From the NCBI RefSeq assembly GCF_030433685.1, contig NZ_JAROCF010000001.1, positions 558,001-622,000 of the forward strand: a DNA stretch of 64,000 bases. The letters are read 5' to 3'. Shown here one piece after another: positions 34,825-43,011 of the stretch. This DNA is from Leifsonia williamsii (GTDB lineage Bacteria > Actinomycetota > Actinomycetes > Actinomycetales > Microbacteriaceae). A model generated the notes under the pieces. That model was given only the letters and a program-made list of their open reading frames with translations, was not told the origin of the DNA and made no database searches. Numbering within the stretch: position 1 is the stretch's first letter; each line of letters opens with the position of its first letter. The translations under genes were made by a program, and so were the position numbers.

Positions 34825-35705
34825 GGGTGGTCTCCGTGGGGTGGGAGGTCGGAGACGGCGTGTTGCGCCAAATCGCTGGGGTGGGTGGAGGTGGTGGTGG
34901 GCGCCGGGGCCGGGGTGGTGGGGAGGGCGCCGCCGAGGGACGCCGGCGGAGGTCCGCCGGGCCCGGGCGGCGTCGACCGGTTCGCGCGGTCGGCCGGTGC
35001 CGCCGGGCCCGGCGGGGTCAGGGACTCCAGGAGGCGGGCGACGCCGCCCTCCGGAGAGGTCAGGACGGGCACGTCGACGCCCGCGCCCTCCGCCGCCGCG
35101 GCCATGGAGGCCTGGGCCAGCACGATCACGGAGGCGTCGGCCGCGCGCACGGCATCGGCGATGAGCCGGTCGTGCGTCTGCTGGTCGCCGGCGCCGCGCG
35201 CGCTGGCAGCGCCCTCCACCACCGTGGCGGCGACCGTCGCGGACGAGCCCTGCGCCGCCACCTCGCGCTCGAGCAGCCGGGTGGTGGGGCCCAGGGTGGC
35301 AGTGTTCGTCGCGAGGACCGCGATGTGAGGAGCGGGCAGCCCGCCCGCCAGCCGCACCGCCTCCGCCGCCATCGCGGCATCGACCCGCACGACCGGGATG
35401 TCGAGCCCGAGCGCCGCGGCCTCCGCCGCCTCCCCGATCGACGAGCAGGTCACGAGCACGGCGTCGGCGCCCGACGCGGCCAGGTGGTGGAGGTGGGAGG
35501 CGACGCGGGCCTCCACCTCGGGGGTGACGCCCTCGCGGATCGCCGTCTCGAGCATCCACGCGTCCACCACGTGCTCGCGGTCGAGCCGAGACCCGGACAG
35601 CCCGGACAGCCCGGACAGCCCGGACGAGCCGGACGCCGCGGCGAGCATCCCGTCGAAGGTCGCGGCGAGCGCCGGGACCGTGTGCAGCAGGCCGACCGTC
35701 GGCAT
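34821..35705 (-). CDS. Asp/Glu racemase-like family protein
   Basis: 294 residues. GLLHTVPALAATFD at the start and VLVTCSSIGEAAE (84-96, Cys87) match the Asp/Glu/hydantoin racemase superfamily. The second catalytic Cys of true racemases is not apparent: the matching block reads VIVLAQASM. It may therefore be a maleate isomerase-like or decarboxylase-like enzyme, or non-catalytic. Residues 26-39 are a Ser-Gly-Leu repeat from 9-bp units. The last 60 residues are Pro/Thr-rich and partly encoded by a short dispersed repeat. The start overlaps the aldolase stop as TGATG. Confidence 0.72.
   Translation of the reverse strand: MPTVGLLHTVPALAATFDGMLAAASGSSGLSGLSGLSGSRLDREHVVDAWMLETAIREGVTPEVEARVASHLHHLAASGADAVLVTCSSIGEAAEAAALGLDIPVVRVDAAMAAEAVRLAGGLPAPHIAVLATNTATLGPTTRLLEREVAAQGSSATVAATVVEGAASARGAGDQQTHDRLIADAVRAADASVIVLAQASMAAAAEGAGVDVPVLTSPEGGVARLLESLTPPGPAAPADRANRSTPPGPGGPPPASLGGALPTTPAPAPTTTSTHPSDLAQHAVSDLPPHGDHP
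34857..34885. repeat. Copy of short repeat family GGCGTGTTGCG (inside racemase-like gene)
   Basis: GGCGTGTTGCGCCAAATCGC, 18 of the first 20 bases shared with the copy at 7624. On the coding strand it gives SDLAQHAVSD, to be compared with [10 protein letters not shown] from the copy in the beta-mannosidase gene. Confidence 0.45.
35592..35633. repeat. 9-bp tandem repeat in the racemase-like gene
   Basis: Four to five units of CCCGGACAG coding for a Leu-Ser-Gly repeat near residue 30. The unit length preserves the frame. Confidence 0.7.
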
Positions 35706-36619
35706 CAGGCCTCCCGCCAGGGCCGGGCCTCGCGGTCCACGACCGCGATCAGGCGCTCCAGCCGCGGGACGGACAGCTCGCGCAGGGCGGACGGCACGTC
35801 CGGCCGGCCGACCACGTCGCTCCACAGCGCGCGCCCGGCGAGGAAGCCGCTCGCGCCGGCGCGGCACGCCGCCTCCACCGCGGGCAGGAACGCCGGCCGG
35901 TCGACGCCCTGCGACAGCACGACCCACGGGCCGGTGATCGCCGCGTTCAGGCGCTCGCTGGCCGCCCGCTGCTCGGCCTCGTCGCCGGTGCCCGACAGCG
36001 GGACCTGCACCTTGTAGAGGCTCTGGCCGAGCGGGGAGAGCTCGGCGGCAGCCTCGCGGATGGCGGCATCCAGCTCCCAGCTGCCCTCGTCCAGCTCGCG
36101 CGGCGTCGCGCGGACCACCGGCTCGAGCACCGACAGTACACCGCGGGCGCGGCACTCGGCGATGAACCGCTCCACCAGCTCCACGCGCTGCTGCCGCTTC
36201 TCGTCCCGGCGCCAGATGACGAGCAGCTTCAGCGCGACCACGCCGTCGAGGTCGACCTGCGAGAGCACCACCTCGTCGAGCGCGGTCTCCTCGACCGGGC
36301 CGCCGTCCTCCTGGGTGAGGGCGTCGGCGGCGAGGATCAGCCCGGTGGAGGCGGGGAGGCTGTCGCGCACCGCCTCGAAGCCGTAGTGGCGATCGATCAG
36401 GAAGCCGGAGGCGAGCGGGCCCAGCGCCTCCGCCACATCGAGCTTGAAGCGGATGAGCACGTCGTCGGCCGGGCGGCCGGCACCGGCGAGGTCGAACATG
36501 TGGCGGAGGCTCTCGCGCTGGTCCATCGCGACCATCGCGAGGGATCCGCTCGGGCGGGCGATGGCGGCGAGGTCGAGGGCGGCGCCGGGAGCGGCGCCGG
36601 GGACGGCGGTGTCGGTCAT
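35705..36619 (-). CDS. Class I aldolase of the YihT/LacD family
   Basis: 304 residues. The sequence follows sulfofructosephosphate aldolase YihT: SGSLAMVAMDQRESLRHMF at 24-42, VVALKLLVIWRRDE (127-140), VLSVLEPVVR (161-170), the Schiff-base block LYKVQVPL (201-208, Lys203) and GASGFLAGRALWSDVVG. The same fold includes LacD tagatose-bisphosphate aldolase. It would split a ketose 1-phosphate to dihydroxyacetone phosphate plus an aldehyde. The other steps of sulfoquinovose breakdown are not seen nearby, and its partner here is an FGGY kinase, so a different sugar is likely. The ATG overlaps the kinase stop (ATGA). Confidence 0.85.
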   Translation of the reverse strand: MTDTAVPGAAPGAALDLAAIARPSGSLAMVAMDQRESLRHMFDLAGAGRPADDVLIRFKLDVAEALGPLASGFLIDRHYGFEAVRDSLPASTGLILAADALTQEDGGPVEETALDEVVLSQVDLDGVVALKLLVIWRRDEKRQQRVELVERFIAECRARGVLSVLEPVVRATPRELDEGSWELDAAIREAAAELSPLGQSLYKVQVPLSGTGDEAEQRAASERLNAAITGPWVVLSQGVDRPAFLPAVEAACRAGASGFLAGRALWSDVVGRPDVPSALRELSVPRLERLIAVVDREARPWREA

Positions 36620-38154
36620 GCGGGTTCCTTCTCGGGCTGCGTCGCCGCGGCGATGAAGGCGCCCAGCAGCGCCGGATCGCCCGCCGCGGCGGCGGGGTGG
36701 ACGCTGCCCGCGGCGGAGCCGAGGGGCAGCGAGGTCGTGGGGTCGATGGTGTCGGCCGCGCGCAGCGCGAGCAGCGCGGCCCCGGTGGCGACGGGCTCCG
36801 CGCAGACGACCGGGCGGAGGCTGCCGGGCATGATCCGCTCCTTCACCCGGCGCCAGGCGGGATTGGCCGCGCCCGGGCCGCCGAGCACGCGCAGCTCGGG
36901 GTCGCGGGGGCCGAGGAGGTCGGTCTGCGCGGCGTCCAGCCAGGCGAGCTGGAGGGCGAGGCCCGTGAGCACACCGGCCAGCGTGGGCGGGCCGTCGATG
37001 CTGCGCACTGTCGCGTGCGGGTCGGGCGCCGGGGCCTGCCGGCCGCGGAGGTACGGGAGGACGAAGGAGGTGAGCGGGGCAGCCGAGGCGGCCACGGCCT
37101 CCGCCTGCCGCTGAAGGTCGTCGCGCCACGCCGCGGACCGCTCGCCGAGTCGTGACTCGTCGCGGGTTTCCGCGCCGAGTTGCGGCACCATGTCACGAGC
37201 CGCGCCCGGTGGGAGGAGTTCCTCGAGCGCCCACGCGACGAACGCGCCCGCGGTGGGGTTCGCGGCGAGCAGCGTCTCGTGCGCGCCGTCGACCGTTCGC
37301 GCGATGCTCATGCCGTTCAGCCGCGCGCCCTCGCGCGGGACCTCGTCGCCGACCCGCAGCAGCGCCTCCGCCGTGCCGACCGAGTCGGCGGCCTGCCCGG
37401 GACTCCGCACGCCCGCCGCCCACGCGCCCACCGCGTGGTCGTGGCCGGCGACGACGACCGGGACTCCGGCGAGCGCATCGATCACGTCGGCGCGCACGAC
37501 GCCCGCAGCCTCACCGGGTCGTGCGACGCGGGGGAAGCGGTCGGGCGTGAGCCCGATCAGCGCGAGGAGGTCCGCGTCGAAGGTCGCGGCCGGCTCCCCG
37601 AGCCGGTACGCCATCGTCCGGGCCGCGAGCGTGTGGTCGGTGACGGCCTCCCCGGTCAGGGCCGTGACGACCAGGTCGGCCGCGCCGGCCCAGTGCGCCC
37701 GCTCGGTGCGGGGGTCGCCGAAGACGCGCAGCCGAAGCCAGTGGACGAGCGGCGACTTCGCGGGCACGGGTACGCCCGTCGCCGCGTACAGCTCGGCGGC
37801 TCCCGCCTGCGCGACGAGGGAGGCGGCTGCCTCGGCGTGCCCGGGAACGTGCGCGTCGGTCCAGCGCAGCAGCTCCCCCAGCGGGGAGCCGTCGGGGGTC
37901 GTCAGGGCGCCGGACTCGGCCATCGAGGCCACGCCGATCGCGGCGATGGGCCGGGGCGCTGCCGCGGTGACGTCCGCGATCGCGGCGACCACGGCCTCCT
38001 GAAGCGCAGCGCCGCGCTCGGGAGTGGGGAGGCTGAACACGCGCTCGGTCGTCACCCCGCCGTCGGCCGCGACGGACGCGAGCACGACCTTGGTGTTGGT
38101 CGTGCCCACGTCCACGCCGATGGCAGCGGGGGAGGCGGAGGTCACGTCCCTCAT
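36616..38154 (-). CDS. FGGY-family carbohydrate kinase
   Basis: 512 residues. Phosphate loop IGVDVGTTNTKVVL lies near residue 13, GVASMAESG near 75, the catalytic Asp in VVVAGHDHAVGAWAAGV, SVGTAEALL, and C-terminal LRVLGGPGAANPAWRRVKER with EPVATGAALLAL. It phosphorylates a polyol, ketose or sugar acid; the HDHAVGA variant is not diagnostic. Residues about 316-337 (ARDMVPQLGAETRDESRLGE) come from a dispersed repeat that also occurs at 10007. Start: ATG at 38154; a GTG at 38163 lies inside the palindrome 38157-38172. It opens a six-gene operon and is divergent from the DeoR regulator. Confidence 0.88.
   Translation of the reverse strand: MRDVTSASPAAIGVDVGTTNTKVVLASVAADGGVTTERVFSLPTPERGAALQEAVVAAIADVTAAAPRPIAAIGVASMAESGALTTPDGSPLGELLRWTDAHVPGHAEAAASLVAQAGAAELYAATGVPVPAKSPLVHWLRLRVFGDPRTERAHWAGAADLVVTALTGEAVTDHTLAARTMAYRLGEPAATFDADLLALIGLTPDRFPRVARPGEAAGVVRADVIDALAGVPVVVAGHDHAVGAWAAGVRSPGQAADSVGTAEALLRVGDEVPREGARLNGMSIARTVDGAHETLLAANPTAGAFVAWALEELLPPGAARDMVPQLGAETRDESRLGERSAAWRDDLQRQAEAVAASAAPLTSFVLPYLRGRQAPAPDPHATVRSIDGPPTLAGVLTGLALQLAWLDAAQTDLLGPRDPELRVLGGPGAANPAWRRVKERIMPGSLRPVVCAEPVATGAALLALRAADTIDPTTSLPLGSAAGSVHPAAAAGDPALLGAFIAAATQPEKEPA
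37145..37205. repeat. Short dispersed repeat inside the FGGY kinase gene
   Basis: On the coding strand CGGCTCGTGACATGGTGCCG, then CAACTCGGCGCGG and AAACCCGCGACGAG. The copy at 10007-10055 has the same blocks in the same order. The reading frame stays open through it. Confidence 0.45.
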
Positions 38155-38156
38155 TC

Positions 38157-38172
38157 TGTTCACTTCTGAACA
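38157..38172. promoter_or_regulatory. Palindrome TGTTCACTTCTGAACA in the divergent promoter region
   Basis: Perfect 6-base arms TGTTCA/TGAACA around CTTC, directly before the kinase ATG and 53 bases from the DeoR start. It is a good candidate site for the DeoR regulator. The 70-base divergent gap is AT-rich for this genome. Confidence 0.6.
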
Positions 38173-38224
38173 ATCGCGTCAAGATTTGTTAGAAGATTGA
38201 CAAGCGCTTCGAGAAGCCGGTTGG

Positions 38225-39019
38225 ATGGATGCCGTGCGCTACACCGACGCCCCCGCCCGCCGCGACGAACTGCTCCGCCGGCTCGCCGCCGAGGGCTACG
38301 TGTCGTCGTCGCGCGTCGCGGAGGAGCTCGGCGTCTCCGAGATGACGATCCGCCGCGACCTGCGCCAGCTGGAGGACGACGGCCTCGCCCGGCGCGTGGT
38401 CGGCGGCGCGAGCCTTCCCGGCCTCGGCCACGGCCGCCCCTTCGATGAGCGCGCCGGCACCGGCAGCGCCGAGAAGCGCGCCATCGCCGCCGCCTGCCTC
38501 GCCATGCTCGAGGGGGCGGAGACCGTCGCCCTCGATGCCGGGACGACCGTCGCCCCGCTCGCCGGGATGGTGCGGCCGGGGACCACGATCATCAGCCACT
38601 CGGCGCCGGTCATCCAGTCGGCCATCGAGCGCACCGACATCGCGCTCATCGGCATCGGCGGCGTGTACCAGCCCGAGACGCGCAGCTTCGCGGGCGCCGC
38701 CGCCCGCCGCTCGATCGGCGACTACGCGGTGGATGTGGCGGTGCTGTCGGCGACCGCGGTCGACCGCAGCGGCATCCTGGTCGCGAACGCGCTCGACGCC
38801 GAGCTCAAGCAGGAGCTGGCGCGGGTCGCCCGCACGACGATCCTGCTCGTGGACCACTCGAAGCTCGGCGCCCGCGCCCCGATCCGCGTCGGCGGCCTCG
38901 ACCTGGTCGACACCGTGCTGACCGACGCCGGCGCCGACCCCGACGACGTGCGGACCCTGATCGACGCGGGCGCGGCCATGGTCGTCGCCCCGGCCCTCGC
39001 GGAGGAAGGCGTCTCGTGA
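38225..39019 (+). CDS. DeoR-family transcriptional regulator
   Basis: 264 residues. The N-terminal HTH RRDELLRRLAAEGYVSSSRVAEELGVSEMTIRRDLRQLE is typical, as is the wing RVVGGAS. The C-terminal DeoR sensor domain has ALDAGTTV, FAGAAARRSI and TTILLVDHSKLG, which bind a sugar phosphate. It heads a + strand operon with the acid-sugar kinase and aldolase, and faces the six-gene kinase/aldolase operon, so it may control both. Confidence 0.92.
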   Translation: MDAVRYTDAPARRDELLRRLAAEGYVSSSRVAEELGVSEMTIRRDLRQLEDDGLARRVVGGASLPGLGHGRPFDERAGTGSAEKRAIAAACLAMLEGAETVALDAGTTVAPLAGMVRPGTTIISHSAPVIQSAIERTDIALIGIGGVYQPETRSFAGAAARRSIGDYAVDVAVLSATAVDRSGILVANALDAELKQELARVARTTILLVDHSKLGARAPIRVGGLDLVDTVLTDAGADPDDVRTLIDAGAAMVVAPALAEEGVS

Positions 39020-40314
39020 TGCGCCTCGGCGCCATCGCCGACGACGTCACCGGCGCCTGCGACCTCGCCGGCCGGGTCGCCGAGGCGGGCCTCCCGACGA
39101 CGGTGCTGCTGCCGGCGCCTCCCGCCCCCGGCCATCCGTCCCCAACCACGGAGCACCACGAGGACGTATTCGCGGGAGGCGACGACGCGAGCGCATGCGC
39201 GGTCGTCGCGCTGAAAGTGCGCACCGCGCCGGTCGGCCAGGCCGTCGACGAGGCGACGGCGGCCGCGCAGCTGTTGCTGGACGCGGGAGCCTCCCTGCTG
39301 TACCAGAAGTACTGTTCGACCTTCGACTCCACACCCGCCGGCAACATCGGGCCGATCGCCGACGCGCTCGTCGCGCTGGCGGGCGCCGACGGCACGGTCG
39401 GCACCCCGGCCACGCCCGGCGCGCGGCGCACGCAGTACGAGGGCATCCTCTTCGCCGACGGCGTGCCGCTGGCCGAGTCGCCGATGCGCGACCATCCGCT
39501 GACGCCGATGCGCGACTCCTCGGTCGTGCGGCTGCTCGCCGCGCAGACGGCCGCGCCGGTGTCACTGGTGCCATGGGAGGCCGTGCAGCGCGGCGCGGCC
39601 GAGGTCGCCTCCGCGATCGGCGCCGGCCACACGCTCGTCGACGCGCTGACCGAGGGCGACCTCGATGTGATCGCGGCCGCGATCCTCAGCGCACCGCGAC
39701 CGGTCGTGGCGGCGGGAGGCGCGGGAGTCGGTACGGCCCTGGCGCGGGCCGCGGTCGCCGCGTCGGGGCAGCGGGTCGACATCTCCCGGTCGCAGCTGCC
39801 CGAGGTGCCGGTGACCGGCCGGCTCCTCCTCGCCGGAAGCGCGTCCGCGGCGACTCGCGCGCAGACCGCCGCCTTCGCGGGCGAGCGGCACACCCTCGAC
39901 CCTCTCGCGCTGGCCACTGACGACCGCGCGCTCGACCGCCTCCGCGACGCCCTCGCCGCGCGCGCCGACCACCGCGAGCCCGTGCTGATCGGCAGCGCTC
40001 CGGAGGTCGCGCGCGCCCAGGCGGAACTCGGCGCCGAGCGCGCAGCGGCCCTGATCGAAGGCGCGCTGGCGGAGCTCGCCGCGTTCGCCGTGCACGAGCT
40101 GGGCTACAGCCACCTGCTGGTCGCGGGAGGCGAGACCTCCGGAGCGGTGACCGCGCGGCTGGGCGTGCAACGGCTGCTGGTCGGCCAACAGGTGGCGCCG
40201 GGAGTGCCGTGGGCGGTCGCGCGCAGCGGCGAGCGCGAGATCGCCCTCCTGCTCAAGTCCGGCAACTTCGGCGGCCCCGGCCTCTTCACCGATGCGTGGG
40301 AGGTCGCGCCATGA
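39019..40314 (+). CDS. otnK: Four-carbon acid sugar kinase (DUF1537 family, OtnK-like)
   Basis: 431 residues. N-terminal GAIADDVTGACDLAGRVAEAGL is the substrate-domain signature; KVRTAPVGQAVDEA and LLYQKYCSTFDSTPAGNIGPIADAL are family blocks, and VAGGETSGAVTARLGV with SGNFGG near the C-terminus form the nucleotide site. OtnK phosphorylates 3-oxo-tetronate (from threonate or erythronate) at C4. The ATG at 39019 overlaps the regulator stop (TGATG). Residues 32-60 are a longer polar loop than expected. Confidence 0.88.
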   Translation: MRLGAIADDVTGACDLAGRVAEAGLPTTVLLPAPPAPGHPSPTTEHHEDVFAGGDDASACAVVALKVRTAPVGQAVDEATAAAQLLLDAGASLLYQKYCSTFDSTPAGNIGPIADALVALAGADGTVGTPATPGARRTQYEGILFADGVPLAESPMRDHPLTPMRDSSVVRLLAAQTAAPVSLVPWEAVQRGAAEVASAIGAGHTLVDALTEGDLDVIAAAILSAPRPVVAAGGAGVGTALARAAVAASGQRVDISRSQLPEVPVTGRLLLAGSASAATRAQTAAFAGERHTLDPLALATDDRALDRLRDALAARADHREPVLIGSAPEVARAQAELGAERAAALIEGALAELAAFAVHELGYSHLLVAGGETSGAVTARLGVQRLLVGQQVAPGVPWAVARSGEREIALLLKSGNFGGPGLFTDAWEVAP

Positions 40315-40952
40315 TCGACGCCGACCGCACGGAACAGGAGGCTCGCGCCGCGATCGTCCGCGCCTGCCGCCACCTCTCCGCCGCCGGCCTGTCACCGGGC
40401 AGCTCGGGCAACGTCAGCCTCCGCGTCGGCTCCCGGATCATCGCGACCCCGACCGGCTCCTCGCTGCGAGCGGTGACCGAGGAGCAGCTGGCCGCCACGC
40501 CCTCCGACCGCGAGGGGTCACCGCGGCCCACCAAGGAGCTGCCGCTGCACGCCGCCATGTACGCGGCGCACCCGGACGCGTCGGCGGTCGTCCACCTCCA
40601 CTCCCCGCACGCCACCGCGATCGCCTGCCTGCCGCCGGACGAGCGCGGCAACGCCCAGCTGCCGCCGCTCACCCCGTACCGCGTGATGCGGCTGGGAGAC
40701 GTACCGCTCGTCCCCTACGCGCCGCCCGGCAGCGCCGACCTGGCGCGCGGCGTCGCCGAGCGCGCGACCGGCCACGCCGCCCTGCTGCTCGCGAACCACG
40801 GGCCGATCGTCGCCGCCGCCACCCTGGAGGCCGCGATCGACCTGGTCGAGGAGCTCGAGACCGCGGCGCAGCTGACCCTGCTGCTGCGGCAGGCTCCCGC
40901 GCGGCCGCTCGACGCCACCGCCGTCGCCGCGCTCACGCCGCCGGGCCGGTAG
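40311..40952 (+). CDS. otnC: Class II aldolase/adducin family, 3-oxo-tetronate 4-phosphate decarboxylase-like
   Basis: 213 residues. Substrate loop GLSPGSSGNVSLRVG (26-40), Glu76 in KELPLH, zinc ligands His95 and His97 (VVHLHSPHA) and a third His in LLANHGPI near 160 are all present. Paired with OtnK, family members decarboxylate 3-oxo-tetronate 4-phosphate to dihydroxyacetone phosphate. The ATG overlaps the kinase stop (ATGA), with GGAGG before it. The dehydrogenase and isomerase of the pathway are not next to it. Confidence 0.88.
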   Translation: MIDADRTEQEARAAIVRACRHLSAAGLSPGSSGNVSLRVGSRIIATPTGSSLRAVTEEQLAATPSDREGSPRPTKELPLHAAMYAAHPDASAVVHLHSPHATAIACLPPDERGNAQLPPLTPYRVMRLGDVPLVPYAPPGSADLARGVAERATGHAALLLANHGPIVAAATLEAAIDLVEELETAAQLTLLLRQAPARPLDATAVAALTPPGR

Positions 40953-41001
40953 GGCCCGGCGCTCCCCTCTCCTGTTCGATCCTCTCCCCCAAGGAGTCAC
41001 C

Positions 41002-43011
41002 GTGTCCGGCGTCCGCGCTGCACATCCCCCCGCGCGCCCGAGCGAGAAGCATCTCTCGTCGGTCCCGCGCTTCCTGCTCTGGCAGGCCGCTCGGCAGCCC
41101 GCCACGCTCACCGCCGGCGTCCTCTTCGGCGTCGTGTGGATGCTGTGCCAGGCCGTCTGGCCGTACCTGCTCGGCCGCGCGGTCGACGAGGGCGTCGGCG
41201 GCGACTCCGCCCGGCTGTGGCTGTGGTGCGGCGCCCTGCTGGTCGTCGCCGTCATCCAGGCGCTGGCCGGGATGCTGCGGCACCGCATGGCCGTGTCGAA
41301 CTGGCTGCGCTCCTCCCTCGGCATCGCCCGGCTGATCGGCCACCACTCGGCAGAGACCGGGCCGGCGATCACCGCGACCACCTCCTCCGGCGAGATCGTC
41401 GCCACGGTGAACACCGACTCGCTGCGGCTCGGCGCCATGTTCGACGTGACCGCGCGGCTGGGCGGCGGCATCGTCGCCTTCGTCGTCGTGTCGATCATCA
41501 TGCTGAACTCGTCGGTGCCGCTCGGGCTCGCGGTCGTGATCGGGGTGCCGCTGGTCGCGGCCGTTCTCGCGCTGCTCCTCCGCCCGCTGCGCACCAAGCA
41601 GGCGGTGTGGCGCGAGGAGTCCGGAAGGCTGACCACCCTCGGCGCCGACACCGTCGTCGGCCTGCGCGTGCTGCGCGGCGTCGGCGGCGAGCACGAGTTC
41701 GTCGACCGCTACGCGCGCCAGTCGCAGCGGGTACGCGGCGCGGGGGTCGGCGTCGCGACGACGCAGTCGTGGCTCGACGGGCTGCAGGTGCTGCTGCCGG
41801 GCGCGTTCCTCGTGTTCATCGTCTGGTTCGGCGCGCACCTCGCGGTCGACGGCGCGATCACGCCCGGCCAGCTGACCGCCTTCTACGGGTACGCGACCTT
41901 CCTCGTCCTGCCGCTGCGGACCGCCGTGGAGGCGGCGCAGACGTTCACCGCCGGCGTCGTCTCGGCGCGACGGGTGCTCTCCGTGCTGCGCACGCGGCCC
42001 GCGGCGCGCGACCGCGGCGAGGTCGCGGACGCGCCCCCGCTCGGCTCGGCCATCGAGGACGTGGCGTCGGGCGTCCTCATCCGGCCCGGCGTCTTCACCG
42101 CCATCGTCGACGCCGACCCCGACGAGGCTGCTGCGATCGCCACGCGGCTGGGCCGCTTCGACGACGCCGTGCACCGGGAGGCTCCTGTGCTCTGGGGAGG
42201 CGTCGACACGACCCGCGTGCCGGTGCGGGAGGTGCGCGAGCGGATCGTCGTGAACGACGCGAACCCGCACCTCTTCGGCGGCCGGCTGCTCGACGGGCTG
42301 GATGTGCAGCCGACGCGTTCGGAGGCCGGTGCCCGGGCAAGCGACTGGACGGACACCTCCACCGGCCGCATCCGCCGCGTCTCCGCCGCCCTCGAGGCCG
42401 CCGCCGCGACGGAGACGGTCGACGCCCTCCCCTCTGGCGTGCACGAGCGCGTCGCCGAGCGCGGGCGCACCTTCTCGGGCGGGCAGCGCCAGCGCCTCAG
42501 CCTCGCGCGGGCGCTGCTCACCGACGCCGAGGTGCTCGTGCTGATCGAGCCGACCAGCGCCGTCGACGCCCACACCGAATCGCAGATCGCCGAGCGGCTG
42601 CGGGAGGCGCGCGACGGCCGGACCACGGTCGTCGTCACCGCGAGCCCGCTCCTCCTCGACCGCATGGACACCATCGCCGTCGTGAGACGCGGGCGCGTCC
42701 TGGGCACGGGCACGCACCAGGAGCTGCTGCGGCAGGAGGACGACCTCGGCGAGCTGTACCGCGCGATCGTCTCGCGCACGATCAGCGCCGCAGAGCCCGC
42801 CGATGGCGAGGACCTCGACGCCGCGTGGACCGGCTCCATCGACGCCCTGTGGACGGCGACGCACCCGGTGCAGGCGCAGAAGGCGGGCACGAAGGCCAAC
42901 AAGCCGGCCAAGGCCAAGAAGCCCGCCAAGGCCGAGAAGCCCGGCAAGCAGAAGAAGACCACGAAGAACAAGCGCACGAAGGGAGACGGCGATGCTGCTT
43001 CCGATCGCTAG
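41002..43011 (+). CDS. ABC exporter half-transporter with degenerate Walker A
   Basis: 669 residues. Six membrane spans lie in residues 25-330. In the ATPase part Walker A is lost (AIVDADPDEAAAIATRL in its place), the signature FSGGQRQRLSLARALL is intact, Walker B is LVLIEPTSAVD with an Asp-to-Glu-like shift, and the H-loop His is replaced (VVVTASPLL). The last 45 residues are a Lys-Ala-Pro-rich tail. AAGGAG lies before the GTG start. With the next gene, which it overlaps by 20 bases, it should form a heterodimer with one working ATP site. Exported substrate unknown. Confidence 0.88.
   Translation: MSGVRAAHPPARPSEKHLSSVPRFLLWQAARQPATLTAGVLFGVVWMLCQAVWPYLLGRAVDEGVGGDSARLWLWCGALLVVAVIQALAGMLRHRMAVSNWLRSSLGIARLIGHHSAETGPAITATTSSGEIVATVNTDSLRLGAMFDVTARLGGGIVAFVVVSIIMLNSSVPLGLAVVIGVPLVAAVLALLLRPLRTKQAVWREESGRLTTLGADTVVGLRVLRGVGGEHEFVDRYARQSQRVRGAGVGVATTQSWLDGLQVLLPGAFLVFIVWFGAHLAVDGAITPGQLTAFYGYATFLVLPLRTAVEAAQTFTAGVVSARRVLSVLRTRPAARDRGEVADAPPLGSAIEDVASGVLIRPGVFTAIVDADPDEAAAIATRLGRFDDAVHREAPVLWGGVDTTRVPVREVRERIVVNDANPHLFGGRLLDGLDVQPTRSEAGARASDWTDTSTGRIRRVSAALEAAAATETVDALPSGVHERVAERGRTFSGGQRQRLSLARALLTDAEVLVLIEPTSAVDAHTESQIAERLREARDGRTTVVVTASPLLLDRMDTIAVVRRGRVLGTGTHQELLRQEDDLGELYRAIVSRTISAAEPADGEDLDAAWTGSIDALWTATHPVQAQKAGTKANKPAKAKKPAKAEKPGKQKKTTKNKRTKGDGDAASDR

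Noticed and set aside
34821..36155. Longer start for the racemase-like protein and for the YihT-type aldolase
   Set aside because: The extra N-terminal residues are translations of the previous gene in another frame; the overlapping ATG starts at 35705 and 36619 fit family lengths.
35705..36619. Sulfoglycolysis locus based on the YihT-like aldolase
   Set aside because: No SQ isomerase, SLA reductase or dehydrogenase, or sulfonate exporter is nearby, and the GH36-like enzyme lacks a clear sulfoquinovosidase signature. The aldolase family also includes LacD.
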